Source: Noviluteimonas sp052115395 (GTDB lineage Bacteria > Pseudomonadota > Gammaproteobacteria > Xanthomonadales > Xanthomonadaceae). From it: a stretch of DNA of 64,000 nt. The stretch lies in the NCBI GenBank assembly GCA_052115395.1, contig JBFRGO010000005.1; one strand, 5' to 3'. This document shows, piece by piece, positions 32,336-41,508 of the stretch. The notes under the pieces were generated by a model that saw nothing but the letters and a program-made list of their open reading frames with translations, was not told where the DNA came from and did no database searches. The position numbers and the translations under genes were made by a program. Every line of letters starts with the position of its first letter. Positions within the stretch are counted from its first letter, which is position 1.

Positions 32336-32938
32336 TTAAAGTTCGTGCAGGCGCGCGCGCAACGTGGCAAGCGCCAATCCGCGATGGCTGCGTGCGTGCT
32401 TGGTCGGCGCATCCAGTTGCGCGGCGGAGCGGCCGAGCATCGGGTCGAGGAACACCGGGTCGTAACCGAATCCGCCATCGCCCTGTGGCGCAGGCAGGAT
32501 GCGACCGGGCCAGCGGCCTTCAGCGATGATCGGTTGCGGATCCTCGGGCGTGCGCAGCAACACCACGACGGCGTGGAAGTGCGCGGTGCGTTGCGCGTCG
32601 GGAACATCGCGCAGTGCGTCCAGCAACTTGGCGATGTTCGCCTGCGCATCGCCGTGCGCACCGGCGTAACGCGCCGAATACAAACCGGGCGCGCCGCCGA
32701 GCGCATCCACGCACAGGCCCGAATCGTCGCCGAGCGCCGGCAGGCCGGTTTCGCGCGCGGCATGCCGCGCCTTCAGCAATGCGTTCTCGACGAAGGTCAG
32801 GCCGGTCTCGTCGATGTCCCGCACGCCGAATTCGGACTGCGCGTGCAAGGCCAGGCCCGCATCGGCGAGCAGGTCGCGGAGTTCGACCAGCTTGCCGGTG
32901 TTGCCGCTTGCCAGGACCAGTTTGCGCACCGCGTTCAC
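32336..32938 (-). CDS. rdgB: Non-canonical purine NTP pyrophosphatase (ITPase)
   Basis: Hydrolyses dITP, XTP and related NTPs to monophosphates, preventing incorporation of deaminated bases. The product is 200 residues. LVLASGNTGKLVELRDLL is the N-terminal substrate loop, and ETGLTFVENALLKARHAA, LGDDSGLCVDALGGAPGLYSARYAG and FGYDPVF are the signature blocks. The start is GTG 32938, overlapping the rph stop as GTGA; a second GTG lies three codons later. Part of the rph-rdgB-hemW operon. Confidence 0.95.
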   Translation of the reverse strand: MNAVRKLVLASGNTGKLVELRDLLADAGLALHAQSEFGVRDIDETGLTFVENALLKARHAARETGLPALGDDSGLCVDALGGAPGLYSARYAGAHGDAQANIAKLLDALRDVPDAQRTAHFHAVVVLLRTPEDPQPIIAEGRWPGRILPAPQGDGGFGYDPVFLDPMLGRSAAQLDAPTKHARSHRGLALATLRARLHEL

Positions 32939-33663
32939 GTTTGCGCCAAGGCCTCGCGCTGCGCGGCGAACAATTGCGCGATGCCGGTTTCGGCCAGCGC
33001 GAGCAGGCGGTCGAGTTCGTCGCGGCGGAAGGCGTGGCCTTCGGCCGTGCCCTGCAGTTCGATGAAGCCGCCGCCGTCGTTCATCACCACGTTCATGTCG
33101 GTGTCGCAGCCGCTGTCTTCGGCATAGTCGAGGTCGAGCACGGGCACGCCCTTGTAGATGCCGACCGACACCGCGGCCACCGCGCCGAAGATCGGGTCCT
33201 TGGTGATTTCGCGGCGCTGCTGCAACTGGCGCACCGCATCGACCAGGGCCACGTAGGCACCGGTGATGGCGGCCGTGCGCGTACCGCCGTCGGCTTGCAG
33301 GACGTCGCAATCGAGCGTGATGGTGCGTTCGCCCAGCGCGTTGCGGTCGACGCAGGCGCGCAGCGCGCGGCCGATGAGGCGCTGGATTTCCAGCGTGCGG
33401 CCGCCCTGCTTGCCGCGCGCGGCCTCGCGATCGGAGCGGGTGTGCGTGGCGCGCGGGAGCATGCCGTACTCGGCCGTGACCCAGCCCTCGCCCTTGCCGC
33501 GGAGGAAGGGGGGAACGCGGTTTTCGACGCTGGCGGTGCACAACACGCGGGTGTCGCCGAAGGAGACGAGCACCGAACCCTCGGCGTGGCGGGTGAACCC
33601 GCGCTGGAGGGAGACGGCCCGCAGTTGTTCGGGCATGCGGCCGCTGGGGCGCACGACGGTCAT
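32935..33663 (-). CDS. rph: Ribonuclease PH
   Basis: A phosphate-dependent 3'-5' exoribonuclease that trims tRNA precursors. The 242-residue length is complete, unlike the frameshifted copy of E. coli K-12. The blocks RPSGRMPEQLRAVSLQRGFTRHAEGSVLVSFGDTRVLC, GWVTAEYGMLPRATHTRSDREA, and CDVLQADGGTRTAAITGAYVAL are canonical, with the phosphate-binding Arg/Ser and catalytic Asp of SGCDTDMNVVMNDGG. It is divergent from yicC across 84 bases, as is common. Confidence 0.97.
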   Translation of the reverse strand: MTVVRPSGRMPEQLRAVSLQRGFTRHAEGSVLVSFGDTRVLCTASVENRVPPFLRGKGEGWVTAEYGMLPRATHTRSDREAARGKQGGRTLEIQRLIGRALRACVDRNALGERTITLDCDVLQADGGTRTAAITGAYVALVDAVRQLQQRREITKDPIFGAVAAVSVGIYKGVPVLDLDYAEDSGCDTDMNVVMNDGGGFIELQGTAEGHAFRRDELDRLLALAETGIAQLFAAQREALAQT

Positions 33664-33747
33664 GGGAATTCCGGGGGGAACGCAGGATGCGGGCCGCTAG
33701 ATTACCATCCGCCCTCCATCGCCCCGCGCGACGCCATTGGACAGCCC

Positions 33748-34608
33748 GTGATCCGCAGCATGACCGCCTTCGCTTCCGGCGAACGCCCGACGCCCTGGGG
33801 CACGCTGTCGTGCGAGCTGCGCTCGGTGAACCATCGCTTCCTGGAAATCGGCACCCGCCTGCCCGACGACCTGCGCGCGCTGGAACCGGCGATGCGCGAA
33901 CGGATCAGTGCGCGCATTTCGCGCGGCAAGGTCGACGTCGGCATGCGCCTGCGGGCGCCGGAAGGCAGCGAGGCGCTGCGCGTGGACACGGCCGTGGTCG
34001 AACAGTTGGCCGACATCGCGCGCGACCTGCAGAACCGTTTCCCGACGTTGCAGATCGGTTTCACCGAACTGCTGCAATTCCCCGGCGTGCTCGGCACGCG
34101 GGCGACCGACACTTCCGCGCTCCACGCCGAAGCCTTGTCGCTGCTCGACGCGGTGATCTCCGACTTCGTCGCCGCGCGCGAACGCGAAGGCGCCAGCCTC
34201 GCCGCGGTGATCGCCGAACGCAACGCCGGCATCGCGCGCATCGCCGCCGATGTCCGCACGCTCGTGCCGACCATCCGTGGGGCGCTGAAGCAGAAACTCG
34301 AAACGCGCCTGGCCGATCTCGCGCAGCCGGTGGATCCGGGCCGCTTCGAACAGGAACTCGTGCTCGGCCTGCAGAAACTCGATGTGGACGAGGAACTCGA
34401 CCGCCTCGACAGCCATGTCGCCGAACTCAAGCGCGCGCTGGGCCAGAAGGAGCCGGTGGGCCGGCGCCTGGATTTCCTGCTGCAGGAATTCAACCGCGAG
34501 GCGAACACGCTCGGCAGCAAGTCGGTCGATGCGCGGACTTCCAATGCGGCGGTCGAGCTCAAGGTATTGATCGACCAGATCCGCGAACAGATTCAAAATA
34601 TTGAATAG
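33748..34608 (+). CDS. YicC family endoribonuclease
   Basis: A 286-residue RNase of the YicC/YloC family, recently tied to sRNA turnover in E. coli. The family starts as MIRSMTxFA, and here translation at GTG 33748 gives exactly that N-terminus (GTG-ATC-CGC-AGC-ATG). ATG 33760 is a weaker alternative. The C-terminal DUF1732 block RRLDFLLQEFNREANTLGSKSVDARTSNAAVELKVLIDQIREQIQNIE is nearly invariant. It sits in the classical rph / yicC-gmk-rpoZ-spoT arrangement, 13 bases before gmk. Confidence 0.93.
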   Translation: MIRSMTAFASGERPTPWGTLSCELRSVNHRFLEIGTRLPDDLRALEPAMRERISARISRGKVDVGMRLRAPEGSEALRVDTAVVEQLADIARDLQNRFPTLQIGFTELLQFPGVLGTRATDTSALHAEALSLLDAVISDFVAAREREGASLAAVIAERNAGIARIAADVRTLVPTIRGALKQKLETRLADLAQPVDPGRFEQELVLGLQKLDVDEELDRLDSHVAELKRALGQKEPVGRRLDFLLQEFNREANTLGSKSVDARTSNAAVELKVLIDQIREQIQNIE

Positions 34609-34621
34609 CCGGAAACATCGA

Positions 34622-35248
34622 ATGAGCCACATGCGCGGAACGCTGTTCATCGTGGCCGCGCCCTCGGGCGCCGGCAAATCCAGCATCGTCAACGCGTGCC
34701 TGGCGCGCGACCGCAACATCCGCCTGTCGATTTCGTTCACCTCGCGCGACCCGCGCCCGGGCGAGCGGCACGCAGAGCACTATCACTTCGTCAGCGCCGA
34801 TCAATTCCGGCACATGGTCGCCGAGGGCGATTTCTTCGAACACGCACTCGTGCATGGCGACTGGAAGGGAACGGCGAAGCAGTCGGTCGAACCGCAGCTG
34901 GCGGCCGGCCACGACGTGCTGCTGGAAATCGACTGGCAGGGGGCGCTGCAGGTCCGCAAGCAGGTGCCCGAGGCGGTGAGCGTCTTCATCCTGCCGCCCT
35001 CGCGCGCAGCCCTCGAAGAGCGCATGCGCAAGCGCGCGCAGGACAGCGAAGCCACGATCCAGCGCCGCATCGCGGCCGCGCGTGAAGAGATGTCGCACTA
35101 CGCCGACTTCGACTACGTGATCGTCAACGAGCATTTCGAGGCCGCGGTCGACGAGATGTGCGCGATTTTCGTGGCCAGCCGCCTGCGCCGGCCGATGCAG
35201 CAGGCGCGCCATGGGGCGCTGATCGCCGCCCTGCTGGCGGATTCGTGA
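34622..35248 (+). CDS. gmk: Guanylate kinase
   Basis: Phosphorylates GMP to GDP with ATP. The 208 residues match the family. The P-loop is APSGAGKSS near residues 14-22, the GMP-binding region is SFTSRDPRPGERHAEHYHFVS, and LLEIDWQGALQVR and RIAAAREEMSHYADFDYVIVNE complete the signature. ATG 34622 is preferred; the frame also opens at a TTG 21 bases upstream inside yicC, and at ATG 34631. No strong Shine-Dalgarno is seen. A link to (p)ppGpp metabolism is natural because spoT and rpoZ follow. Confidence 0.96.
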   Translation: MSHMRGTLFIVAAPSGAGKSSIVNACLARDRNIRLSISFTSRDPRPGERHAEHYHFVSADQFRHMVAEGDFFEHALVHGDWKGTAKQSVEPQLAAGHDVLLEIDWQGALQVRKQVPEAVSVFILPPSRAALEERMRKRAQDSEATIQRRIAAAREEMSHYADFDYVIVNEHFEAAVDEMCAIFVASRLRRPMQQARHGALIAALLADS

Positions 35249-35278
35249 ACGCAACTCACTGATTTCAAAGGACCGGGC

Positions 35279-35308
35279 TTGCAGAGGCGACGGCCGCCCC
35301 CCTACAAT
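35279..35308 (+). promoter_or_regulatory. Candidate promoter of rpoZ-spoT
   Basis: TTGCAG (35279-35284) and TACAAT (35303-35308) are separated by 18 bases. The start codon of rpoZ follows 45 bases later. Good match to sigma-70 consensus (4/6 and 5/6). Confidence 0.62.
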
Positions 35309-35352
35309 CGCGCCCCTTCTGATCCAGCCTGGCCGCAAGGCCCCGGAGCCCC

Positions 35353-35652
35353 ATGGCCCGCATTACCGTCGAAGATTGCCTGGAAGTGGTCGACAACCGC
35401 TTCGAACTCGTGATGATGGCCGCCAAGCGCGCGCGCCAGCTCGCCAACGGCGTCGAGCCCCGCATCGACAACACCGAAAACAACGACAAGCCGACGGTCC
35501 TCGCGCTGCGCGAGATCGCCGCCCGCCAGATCGACACCGATTACATCGACGCGGTCGACAAGGCCGAGCGCGAGCGCAAGGAGCGCGAAGCCCTCGAATG
35601 GGCCGCCGCCGAAGTGGTCGCCGACGACGATATGTCCAAGGGCGACGACTGA
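35353..35652 (+). CDS. rpoZ: RNA polymerase omega subunit
   Basis: The 99-residue omega subunit binds the beta' tail and aids RNA polymerase assembly; it also contributes to a ppGpp site. MARITVEDCLEVVDNRFELVMMAAKRARQL is canonical, as is PTVLALREIA. The C-terminal tail is acidic (EVVADDDMSKGDD). A terminator follows directly, then spoT. Confidence 0.98.
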   Translation: MARITVEDCLEVVDNRFELVMMAAKRARQLANGVEPRIDNTENNDKPTVLALREIAARQIDTDYIDAVDKAERERKEREALEWAAAEVVADDDMSKGDD

Positions 35653-35657
35653 GTCCC

Positions 35658-35687
35658 GAAGCCCCGCGCCAGCGGGGCTTTTCCTTT
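35658..35687 (+). terminator. Intrinsic terminator after rpoZ
   Basis: AGCCCCGC (35660-35667) and GCGGGGCT (35672-35679) with a GCCA loop are followed by TTTTCCTTT. Since spoT starts about 33 bases later, it may attenuate rather than fully end transcription into spoT. Confidence 0.82.
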
Positions 35688-35719
35688 GTGGGGCGGGGCA
35701 AAAGCGGTAGGCTGCCTGC

Positions 35720-37906
35720 ATGCCGTCCCCCGAATCCGCGCATCTGCTCGAGCCGCCGTCGACCCCGGTGGTCCCCGAGTACGTCCTCGCGCTGGAAAAG
35801 GCCGCGTCCTACCTGCCCGTCGACCAGCTAGGCCTGCTGCGCCGCGCATGGGCCGTCGGTGCCGCCGCCCACGTCGGCCAGACCCGCAAGTCGGGCGAGC
35901 CCTACATCACGCATCCGGTCGCCGTCGCGACGGTGCTGGCCGAAGAACGCCTCGACGTCGAAACCCTGATCGCGGCGATCCTCCACGACACGATCGAGGA
36001 CACGCCGCTCACGCGCCTGGCGATCGCCAAGGAGTTCGGTGAGACGGTGGCCGACCTGGTCGACGGCGTCACCAAGCTGGACAAGCTCCAGTTCCGCGAC
36101 CGCCAGGAAGCCGCCGCGGAAAGTTTCCGCAAGATGCTGCTGGCGATGGCGCGCGACCTGCGCGTGATCCTGATCAAGCTCGCCGACCGCCTGCACAACA
36201 TGCGCACGCTGGGCGCGCAGAGCGTCGAAGCGCGCCGCCGCATCGCGACCGAAACCCTGGAGATCTACGCGCCCATCGCGCAGCGCCTGGGCATGAACCT
36301 GATCAAGGCCGAGCTGCAGGACCTGGGCTTCCGCGGGCTGCATCCGTGGCGGCACGCGGTGATCGAAAAGCGCATCCGCATGCAGCCGGTCGTGCGCCGC
36401 GAATCGCTGACGCAGATCGAAGCGCGCCTGGCGCAGCGTTTGACGAAGGAAGGCTTCTCGTATCGGCTGGTCGGCCGCATCAAGTCGCCGTGGAGCATCT
36501 ACAGCAAGATGCGCGCGGAAGGAAAGACGCTCGACCAGGTGATGGATGTGTTCGGCTTCCGCATCGTCGTGCGCACCGTGCCGGAGTGTTACCACGCGCT
36601 CGGTGTCGTGCACACCGCGTTCAAGCCGCTGGACGGGCGCTTCCGCGATTTCATCGCGATCCCCAAGACCAACGGTTACCAGTCGCTGCACACGGTGTTG
36701 TTCGGGCCCTACGGTTCGCCGATCGAAGTGCAGATCCGCACCGAGGAGATGGACCTGATCGCCGAACGCGGGATCGCGGCGCACTGGTCGTACAAGCATG
36801 GCGGCGAAACGCCGACGAGCGCGCAGAGCCGCGCGTCGCAGTGGATCGCCAACCTGGTGGAATCGCAGCGTTCGACCGGTTCGTCGCTGGAGTTCCTCGA
36901 GAACGTCAAGGTCGACCTGTTCCCCGACGAGGTGTACCTGTTCACGCCCAAGGGCGCGATCCTGTCGCTGCCGCGCAACGCGACGGTGCTCGACTTCGCC
37001 TACGCGGTGCATACCGATGTCGGCAACAAGGCCGTGGCCGCGCGCGTGGATCGCGCGCTGGTGCCGCTGCGCACCAAGCTGGTGAGCGGGCAGACGGTGG
37101 AGATCATCACCGCCAAGTCCTCGACGCCCAAGCCGCAGTGGCTGGAGTTCGTGGTCTCGGGCAAGGCGCGCACCGCGATCCGCCACCAGCTCAAGCACCT
37201 GGAGCACGAAGACGCCGTGCAGCTCGGCCATCGCATGCTCGACCGTTCGCTGGAAACCCTGGGCACTTCGCTCGACCGGCTTCCGCCGCAGCATCTGGAA
37301 GCGTATTTGTCCGAGCACCGCTATCCGCGCCTGGAAGCGCTGCTCGCCGACATCGCGCTCGGCAACCGCATGCCGTCGCAGGTCGCCAACGTGCTCGCGC
37401 GCCGCGCGCCGGATGTCATGGACAACAGCGAGCTGCTCGACGCCGCCGGCCTGTTCCGCCCCTCGACCGACCGCATCCTGATCACCGGCGCCGAACGCGG
37501 GGTCATCACCTTCGCCAACTGCTGCCTGCCGATCCCGGGCGACGAGATCATGGGCTACCACACCGCCGGCCGCGGCATCGTGGTGCACCGGATCGAATGC
37601 CCGAACGTCGTGGAGCTGCGCAAGAATCCCGAGCGCTGGGTGCCCGTGGGCTGGGATCGCGAAGTCAGCGGCGATTACCAGGCCGCGCTGAAGATCGAAG
37701 TCGACAACCGGCCGGGCGTGCTCGCGCAGGTCGCCGCCGCGATCGCGCAGGCCGAATCGAACATCGACCGCGTCGAATACGTCGAGCGCGACAGCAACAT
37801 CAGCGCGATCCGCTTCTCGATCGAAGTGCACGACCGCAAGCACCTGGCCGACGTGATCCGTCGCGTGCGCCGCCTGCACGTGGTGCATGGCGTGCAGCGC
37901 CTGTAG
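35720..37906 (+). CDS. spoT: Bifunctional (p)ppGpp synthetase/hydrolase
   Basis: A 728-residue RelA/SpoT homologue of the long bifunctional type. The HD hydrolase domain includes GQTRKSGEPYITHPVAVA (53-70) and HDTIED (89-94), so hydrolase ligands are intact. The synthetase domain starts near residue 250 with GRIKSPWSIYSKM, then VMDVFGFRIVV and DFIAIPKTNGYQSLHT. A TGS domain (EVYLFTPKGAILSLPRNATVLDFAYAVHTDVGNKA) and a C-terminal ACT domain (EVDNRPGVLAQVAAAIAQAESNIDRVEY) follow. Intact HD motifs favour SpoT over a RelA-type synthetase. It lies behind rpoZ and gmk, all tied to guanine nucleotides. Confidence 0.96.
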   Translation: MPSPESAHLLEPPSTPVVPEYVLALEKAASYLPVDQLGLLRRAWAVGAAAHVGQTRKSGEPYITHPVAVATVLAEERLDVETLIAAILHDTIEDTPLTRLAIAKEFGETVADLVDGVTKLDKLQFRDRQEAAAESFRKMLLAMARDLRVILIKLADRLHNMRTLGAQSVEARRRIATETLEIYAPIAQRLGMNLIKAELQDLGFRGLHPWRHAVIEKRIRMQPVVRRESLTQIEARLAQRLTKEGFSYRLVGRIKSPWSIYSKMRAEGKTLDQVMDVFGFRIVVRTVPECYHALGVVHTAFKPLDGRFRDFIAIPKTNGYQSLHTVLFGPYGSPIEVQIRTEEMDLIAERGIAAHWSYKHGGETPTSAQSRASQWIANLVESQRSTGSSLEFLENVKVDLFPDEVYLFTPKGAILSLPRNATVLDFAYAVHTDVGNKAVAARVDRALVPLRTKLVSGQTVEIITAKSSTPKPQWLEFVVSGKARTAIRHQLKHLEHEDAVQLGHRMLDRSLETLGTSLDRLPPQHLEAYLSEHRYPRLEALLADIALGNRMPSQVANVLARRAPDVMDNSELLDAAGLFRPSTDRILITGAERGVITFANCCLPIPGDEIMGYHTAGRGIVVHRIECPNVVELRKNPERWVPVGWDREVSGDYQAALKIEVDNRPGVLAQVAAAIAQAESNIDRVEYVERDSNISAIRFSIEVHDRKHLADVIRRVRRLHVVHGVQRL

Positions 37907-37953
37907 AGGCCGCTACACTTCGCGCATCACCTTCACGTAACGGAGCTCGACCG

Positions 37954-38337
37954 ATGCCCCGCCAGCCCATCCATACCGACCGCGCGCCCGCGGCCATCGG
38001 GCCGTATTCGCAGGCCACGCGCGCCGGCGACACGGTGTTCCTCTCCGGCCAGATCGCGCTGGATCCCGCCACCGGCCTGTTGGTCGAAGGCGATATCGAG
38101 GCGCAGGCGCGCCGCGCGTTCGAAAACCTCAAGGCCGTGTGCGAAGCCGCCGACGGCTCGCTCGCCGACGTCGTGCGCCTGGGCCTGTACCTCATCGACC
38201 TGGGGCAGTTCGCGGTCGTCAACCAGGTGATGTCGGAGTATTTCGACGCACCGTTCCCCGCGCGTTCGACCATCGAGGTGTCCGGGCTTCCGCGCGGCGC
38301 GCAGTTCGAGGTCGACGCCATCCTCGTCCTGCGCTGA
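37954..38337 (+). CDS. ridA: RidA family reactive enamine/imine deaminase
   Basis: A 127-residue trimeric enzyme that hydrolyses reactive 2-aminoacrylate-type intermediates. APAAIGPYSQATRAGDTVFLSGQIALDPATG is the N-terminal family signature, and PFPARSTIEVSGLPRGAQFEVDAI carries the conserved active-site Arg. The start at ATG 37954 is preceded by CGGAG at about 37941-37945. TACACT at 37914-37919 could serve as its own -10. It sits between spoT and recG; sdaA, whose PLP relatives generate 2-aminoacrylate, is elsewhere in the window. Confidence 0.95.
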   Translation: MPRQPIHTDRAPAAIGPYSQATRAGDTVFLSGQIALDPATGLLVEGDIEAQARRAFENLKAVCEAADGSLADVVRLGLYLIDLGQFAVVNQVMSEYFDAPFPARSTIEVSGLPRGAQFEVDAILVLR

Positions 38338-38354
38338 CGCATCGCACGCACTTC

Positions 38355-40463
38355 GTGGCGCGCGTCGCACGACCCATTCCCGGATTCGCCGCCGCAGGCG
38401 ATGCACCGCTGTCCTCGCTCGGGGGCGTGGGCCCGCGCGTGGCCGAGAAGCTCGCCACGCGCGGCCTGCTCACGCTGCAGGACCTGTGGCTGCACCTGCC
38501 GCGCCAATATGAAGACCGCACTTCGCTCACGCCGATCCGTGCCCTGAAGCCGGGCCAGCCGGCGCAGGTCGAAGGCGTGGTCGAAGCGGTGGATCGCGGA
38601 TTCCGCTTTCGCCCTTCGTTGCGCGTGGCCATCGGCGACGACTCGCAGGGCACGCTGTTGCTGCGCTTCTTCCATTTCCGCGCGCAGCAGGCGGCGCAGT
38701 TCGCGCCGGGCACGCGCGTGCGCTGCTACGGCACACCGCGCGCGGGGCAGAAGGGCATGGAGATCGTGCATCCGAGTTACCGCGTGGTCGGCGATGCCGA
38801 CGACGCGCTCGGCGAATTGCTCGACCCGGTGTATCCGGCGATCGAAGGCATCGGCCCCGGCGCATTGCGCAAGTTGATCGGCCAGGCGCTCGACAAGTTG
38901 CCCGACGCCGACGCGCTGGAATTGCTGCCGTCGGCGATGCGCGCCGAATTGAACCTGCCCTCGCTCCGCGATGCCTTGCTCACGATGCATCGCCCGCCGC
39001 GCGATGCGGACATCCATGCCTTGCTCGCAGGCACGCATCCGGCGCAGCAACGGCTTGCGCTCGAAGAATTGCTGGCGCACAACCTGAGCCTGCGACGCCA
39101 GCGCATCGCCTTGCAGCGGCATCGCGCACCGGTGCTCGACGCGCCCGGCGTGTTGGCCGATCGTTTGCAAGCCTCGCTTCCCTTCGCGCTCACCGGTGCG
39201 CAGGCGCGCGTCTACGCACAACTGCGCCACGATCTCGCGCAACCGCATCCGATGCTGCGCCTGGTGCAAGGCGACGTCGGCAGCGGCAAGACCGTCGTCG
39301 CCGCGCTCGCGGCGATGCTCGCGGTCGAAGGCAAGCGCCAGGCCGCGTTGATGGCGCCGACCGAGTTGCTTGCCGAGCAACACCTGGTGAACCTGCGCGG
39401 GTGGCTCGAGCCGCTCGGCGTGCGCGTCGCATGGCTGGCGGGAAAAGTCACCGGCAAGGCGCGCACGCAGGTGCTCGCGGCGGTGGCTTCGGGCGAAGCC
39501 CAGGTCGTGGTCGGCACGCATGCGTTGATGCAGGAAGGCGTGGTGTTCGACGATCTCGCACTGGCGATCGTCGACGAACAACATCGCTTCGGCGTGCACC
39601 AGCGGCTCGCCTTGCGCGACAAGGGCGCCGGCGGCGACAGCGTGCCGCATCAACTCGTGATGACCGCGACGCCCATCCCGCGCACGCTGGCGATGGCGGC
39701 CTACGCCGACCTCGACGTTTCGGCGATCGACGAACTTCCACCGGGCCGCACGCCGGTCCAGACGGTCGCGCTGAGCAGCGATCGCCGCCCCGAACTGATC
39801 GAACGCATCCGCGCGGCGTGCGCCGAAGGCCGGCAGGCGTATTGGGTGTGCACGCTGATCGATGATTCCGACGAAGTGGTGGCGCAAGCGGCGCAGTCAA
39901 CGTTCGAGACACTGTCCGCCGCGCTGCCGAAGGTGCGCGTCGGCCTCGTGCACGGGCGCATGAAGGCCGCCGAGAAACAGGCGACGATGCGCGCGTTCAA
40001 GGAAGGCGCGCTCGATCTGCTCGTGGCGACCACCGTGATCGAAGTCGGCGTCGACGTGCCCAATGCGTCCTTGATGATCATCGAGAACGCCGAACGCCTC
40101 GGCCTGTCGCAGTTGCACCAGTTGCGCGGGCGCGTGGGGCGAGGCAGCGCGGTGTCTTCGTGCGTGCTGTTGTATCAATCGCCGCTGTCGCTGATGGCCC
40201 GGCAGCGCCTGGAAACGATGCGCGAAACCAACGACGGCTTCGTGATTGCCGAAAAGGACCTGCAACTGCGCGGGCCGGGCGAGCTACTCGGCACCAGGCA
40301 GACGGGCCTGGCCGCGTTCCGCGTCGCCGACCTGGCGCGCGATGCGGCGATGTTGCCGCAGGTGCGCGCGCTCGCCGATCGCTTGCTCGCCGACGACCCC
40401 GCGCTGGCCGATCGCGTCATCGACCGTTGGGTCGGCGGCGCGGCGCGCTACGCTTCCGCATAG
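38355..40463 (+). CDS. recG: ATP-dependent DNA helicase RecG
   Basis: A branch-migration helicase that reverses stalled replication forks and processes D-/R-loops. About 702 residues, near the usual 690-700. The N-terminal wedge/OB domain (LSSLGGVGPRVAEKLATRGLLTLQDLWLHLPRQYEDRT) precedes SF2 motifs: Walker A GDVGSGKT, APTELLAEQH, DEQHRFGV (motif II), MTATPIPRTLA (III), ATTVIEVGVDVPNA (V) and HQLRGRVGRG (VI), ending with the RecG-specific DLQLRGPGELLGTRQTG. The start is assigned to GTG 38355, 17 bases after ridA; it gives a family-like N-terminus, and the upstream frame overlaps ridA. Confidence 0.95.
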   Translation: MARVARPIPGFAAAGDAPLSSLGGVGPRVAEKLATRGLLTLQDLWLHLPRQYEDRTSLTPIRALKPGQPAQVEGVVEAVDRGFRFRPSLRVAIGDDSQGTLLLRFFHFRAQQAAQFAPGTRVRCYGTPRAGQKGMEIVHPSYRVVGDADDALGELLDPVYPAIEGIGPGALRKLIGQALDKLPDADALELLPSAMRAELNLPSLRDALLTMHRPPRDADIHALLAGTHPAQQRLALEELLAHNLSLRRQRIALQRHRAPVLDAPGVLADRLQASLPFALTGAQARVYAQLRHDLAQPHPMLRLVQGDVGSGKTVVAALAAMLAVEGKRQAALMAPTELLAEQHLVNLRGWLEPLGVRVAWLAGKVTGKARTQVLAAVASGEAQVVVGTHALMQEGVVFDDLALAIVDEQHRFGVHQRLALRDKGAGGDSVPHQLVMTATPIPRTLAMAAYADLDVSAIDELPPGRTPVQTVALSSDRRPELIERIRAACAEGRQAYWVCTLIDDSDEVVAQAAQSTFETLSAALPKVRVGLVHGRMKAAEKQATMRAFKEGALDLLVATTVIEVGVDVPNASLMIIENAERLGLSQLHQLRGRVGRGSAVSSCVLLYQSPLSLMARQRLETMRETNDGFVIAEKDLQLRGPGELLGTRQTGLAAFRVADLARDAAMLPQVRALADRLLADDPALADRVIDRWVGGAARYASA

Positions 40464-40481
40464 GCACAAGGTTTCGAACAC

Positions 40482-41414
40482 ATGACCCGCATTCCCCTCC
40501 TGATCGACACCGATCCCGGCGTCGACGATGCGCTCGCGCTGCTGATGGCCTTCGACGACCCGCGGCACGAAGTCGTCGGCCTGACGATCGCCGCGGGCAA
40601 CGTGGGCCTCGCGCACACGGTGCGCAACGCGCTGAAACTCTGCGAAGTCGCGCAGCATCCGGTGCCGGTGTTCGCGGGCACGCAGGCGCCGCTGCTCCAT
40701 CCGGCGCGCGATGCGGGCTATGTCCACGGCCTCGATGGTTTCGGCGACATCGCCTACGACGCGCCGGCCCGCGCCGCGGAAACCGAACATGCGGCGCTCG
40801 CGATCCTGCGCCTGTCGCATGCGCACGCGGGCAAGCTGTTGCTCGTCGCGCTCGGCCCGCTGACCAATCTGGCGCTCGCGCTGACACTGGATCCGACGCT
40901 GCCCACGCGCATCGCGCGCCTGGTCGTGATGGGCGGCGCGGTGACCGCGCACGGCAACATCACCGCGGCGGCGGAGTTCAACATCGCTTTCGATCCGGAA
41001 GCGGCGCACATCGTGTTTTCCTCGTTCGCGCGCACCGAGCTCGTCGATTGGGAAGCGGTGATGGCGCACGGGTTCCCGCACGAACGTTTCGAGCAGTGGC
41101 TGCAGGCGAATTCGCCGCGCGCGCGCTTCTACGATGCGATCTCGCGCCGCACGCGCGACTGGGCCGCCGCGCGCCGCGGGGAGAATTGGCATTCGGCCGA
41201 CGCGCTGGCGATGGCTTACGCCCTGGATCCGGCGAGTACGCTCGACATCGCGCAGCGCCCGATGACGATCGAACTGGAAGGCCGCCACACACGCGGCGCC
41301 ACGATCGTGGACTGGCGGCGTGAAGAAGGCCGGCCCGACAATGTCGCGATCCTGCTGCGCTACGACCAGGCGGCGTTCGAGGCCCGCGTGGCCTCTGCGC
41401 TGGCGGCCGGGTAG
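40482..41414 (+). CDS. Nucleoside hydrolase (inosine-uridine preferring family)
   Basis: A calcium-dependent N-ribohydrolase splitting nucleosides into base and ribose. The 310 residues include the diagnostic DTDPGVDDALALLMAF at 9-24, LLVALGPLTNLALAL, VVMGGAV and AAEFNIAFDPEAA (metal/ribose site), and HSADALAMAYALDP. All calcium-ligand aspartates in the first motif are present. Base preference (pyrimidine or purine) cannot be read with confidence. It follows recG by 18 bases and is probably co-transcribed. Confidence 0.92.
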   Translation: MTRIPLLIDTDPGVDDALALLMAFDDPRHEVVGLTIAAGNVGLAHTVRNALKLCEVAQHPVPVFAGTQAPLLHPARDAGYVHGLDGFGDIAYDAPARAAETEHAALAILRLSHAHAGKLLLVALGPLTNLALALTLDPTLPTRIARLVVMGGAVTAHGNITAAAEFNIAFDPEAAHIVFSSFARTELVDWEAVMAHGFPHERFEQWLQANSPRARFYDAISRRTRDWAAARRGENWHSADALAMAYALDPASTLDIAQRPMTIELEGRHTRGATIVDWRREEGRPDNVAILLRYDQAAFEARVASALAAG

Positions 41415-41444
41415 GGGGATTCAGCCTTTTGGGGGTGGGATGGG

Positions 41445-41474
41445 TTGCGCCGAGCTCAGCCGGCCGGCTAGAAT
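41445..41474 (+). promoter_or_regulatory. Candidate promoter of rpmE2
   Basis: TTGCGC (41445-41450) and TAGAAT (41469-41474) are 18 bases apart, 34 bases before the rpmE2 ATG. The -35 matches that of higBA. I see no clear Zur-box palindrome, though zinc control of this gene class is common. Confidence 0.55.
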
Positions 41475-41508
41475 GCCGCTCTTTCCCAGCTCAGACCCGG
41501 TGGCAGCC

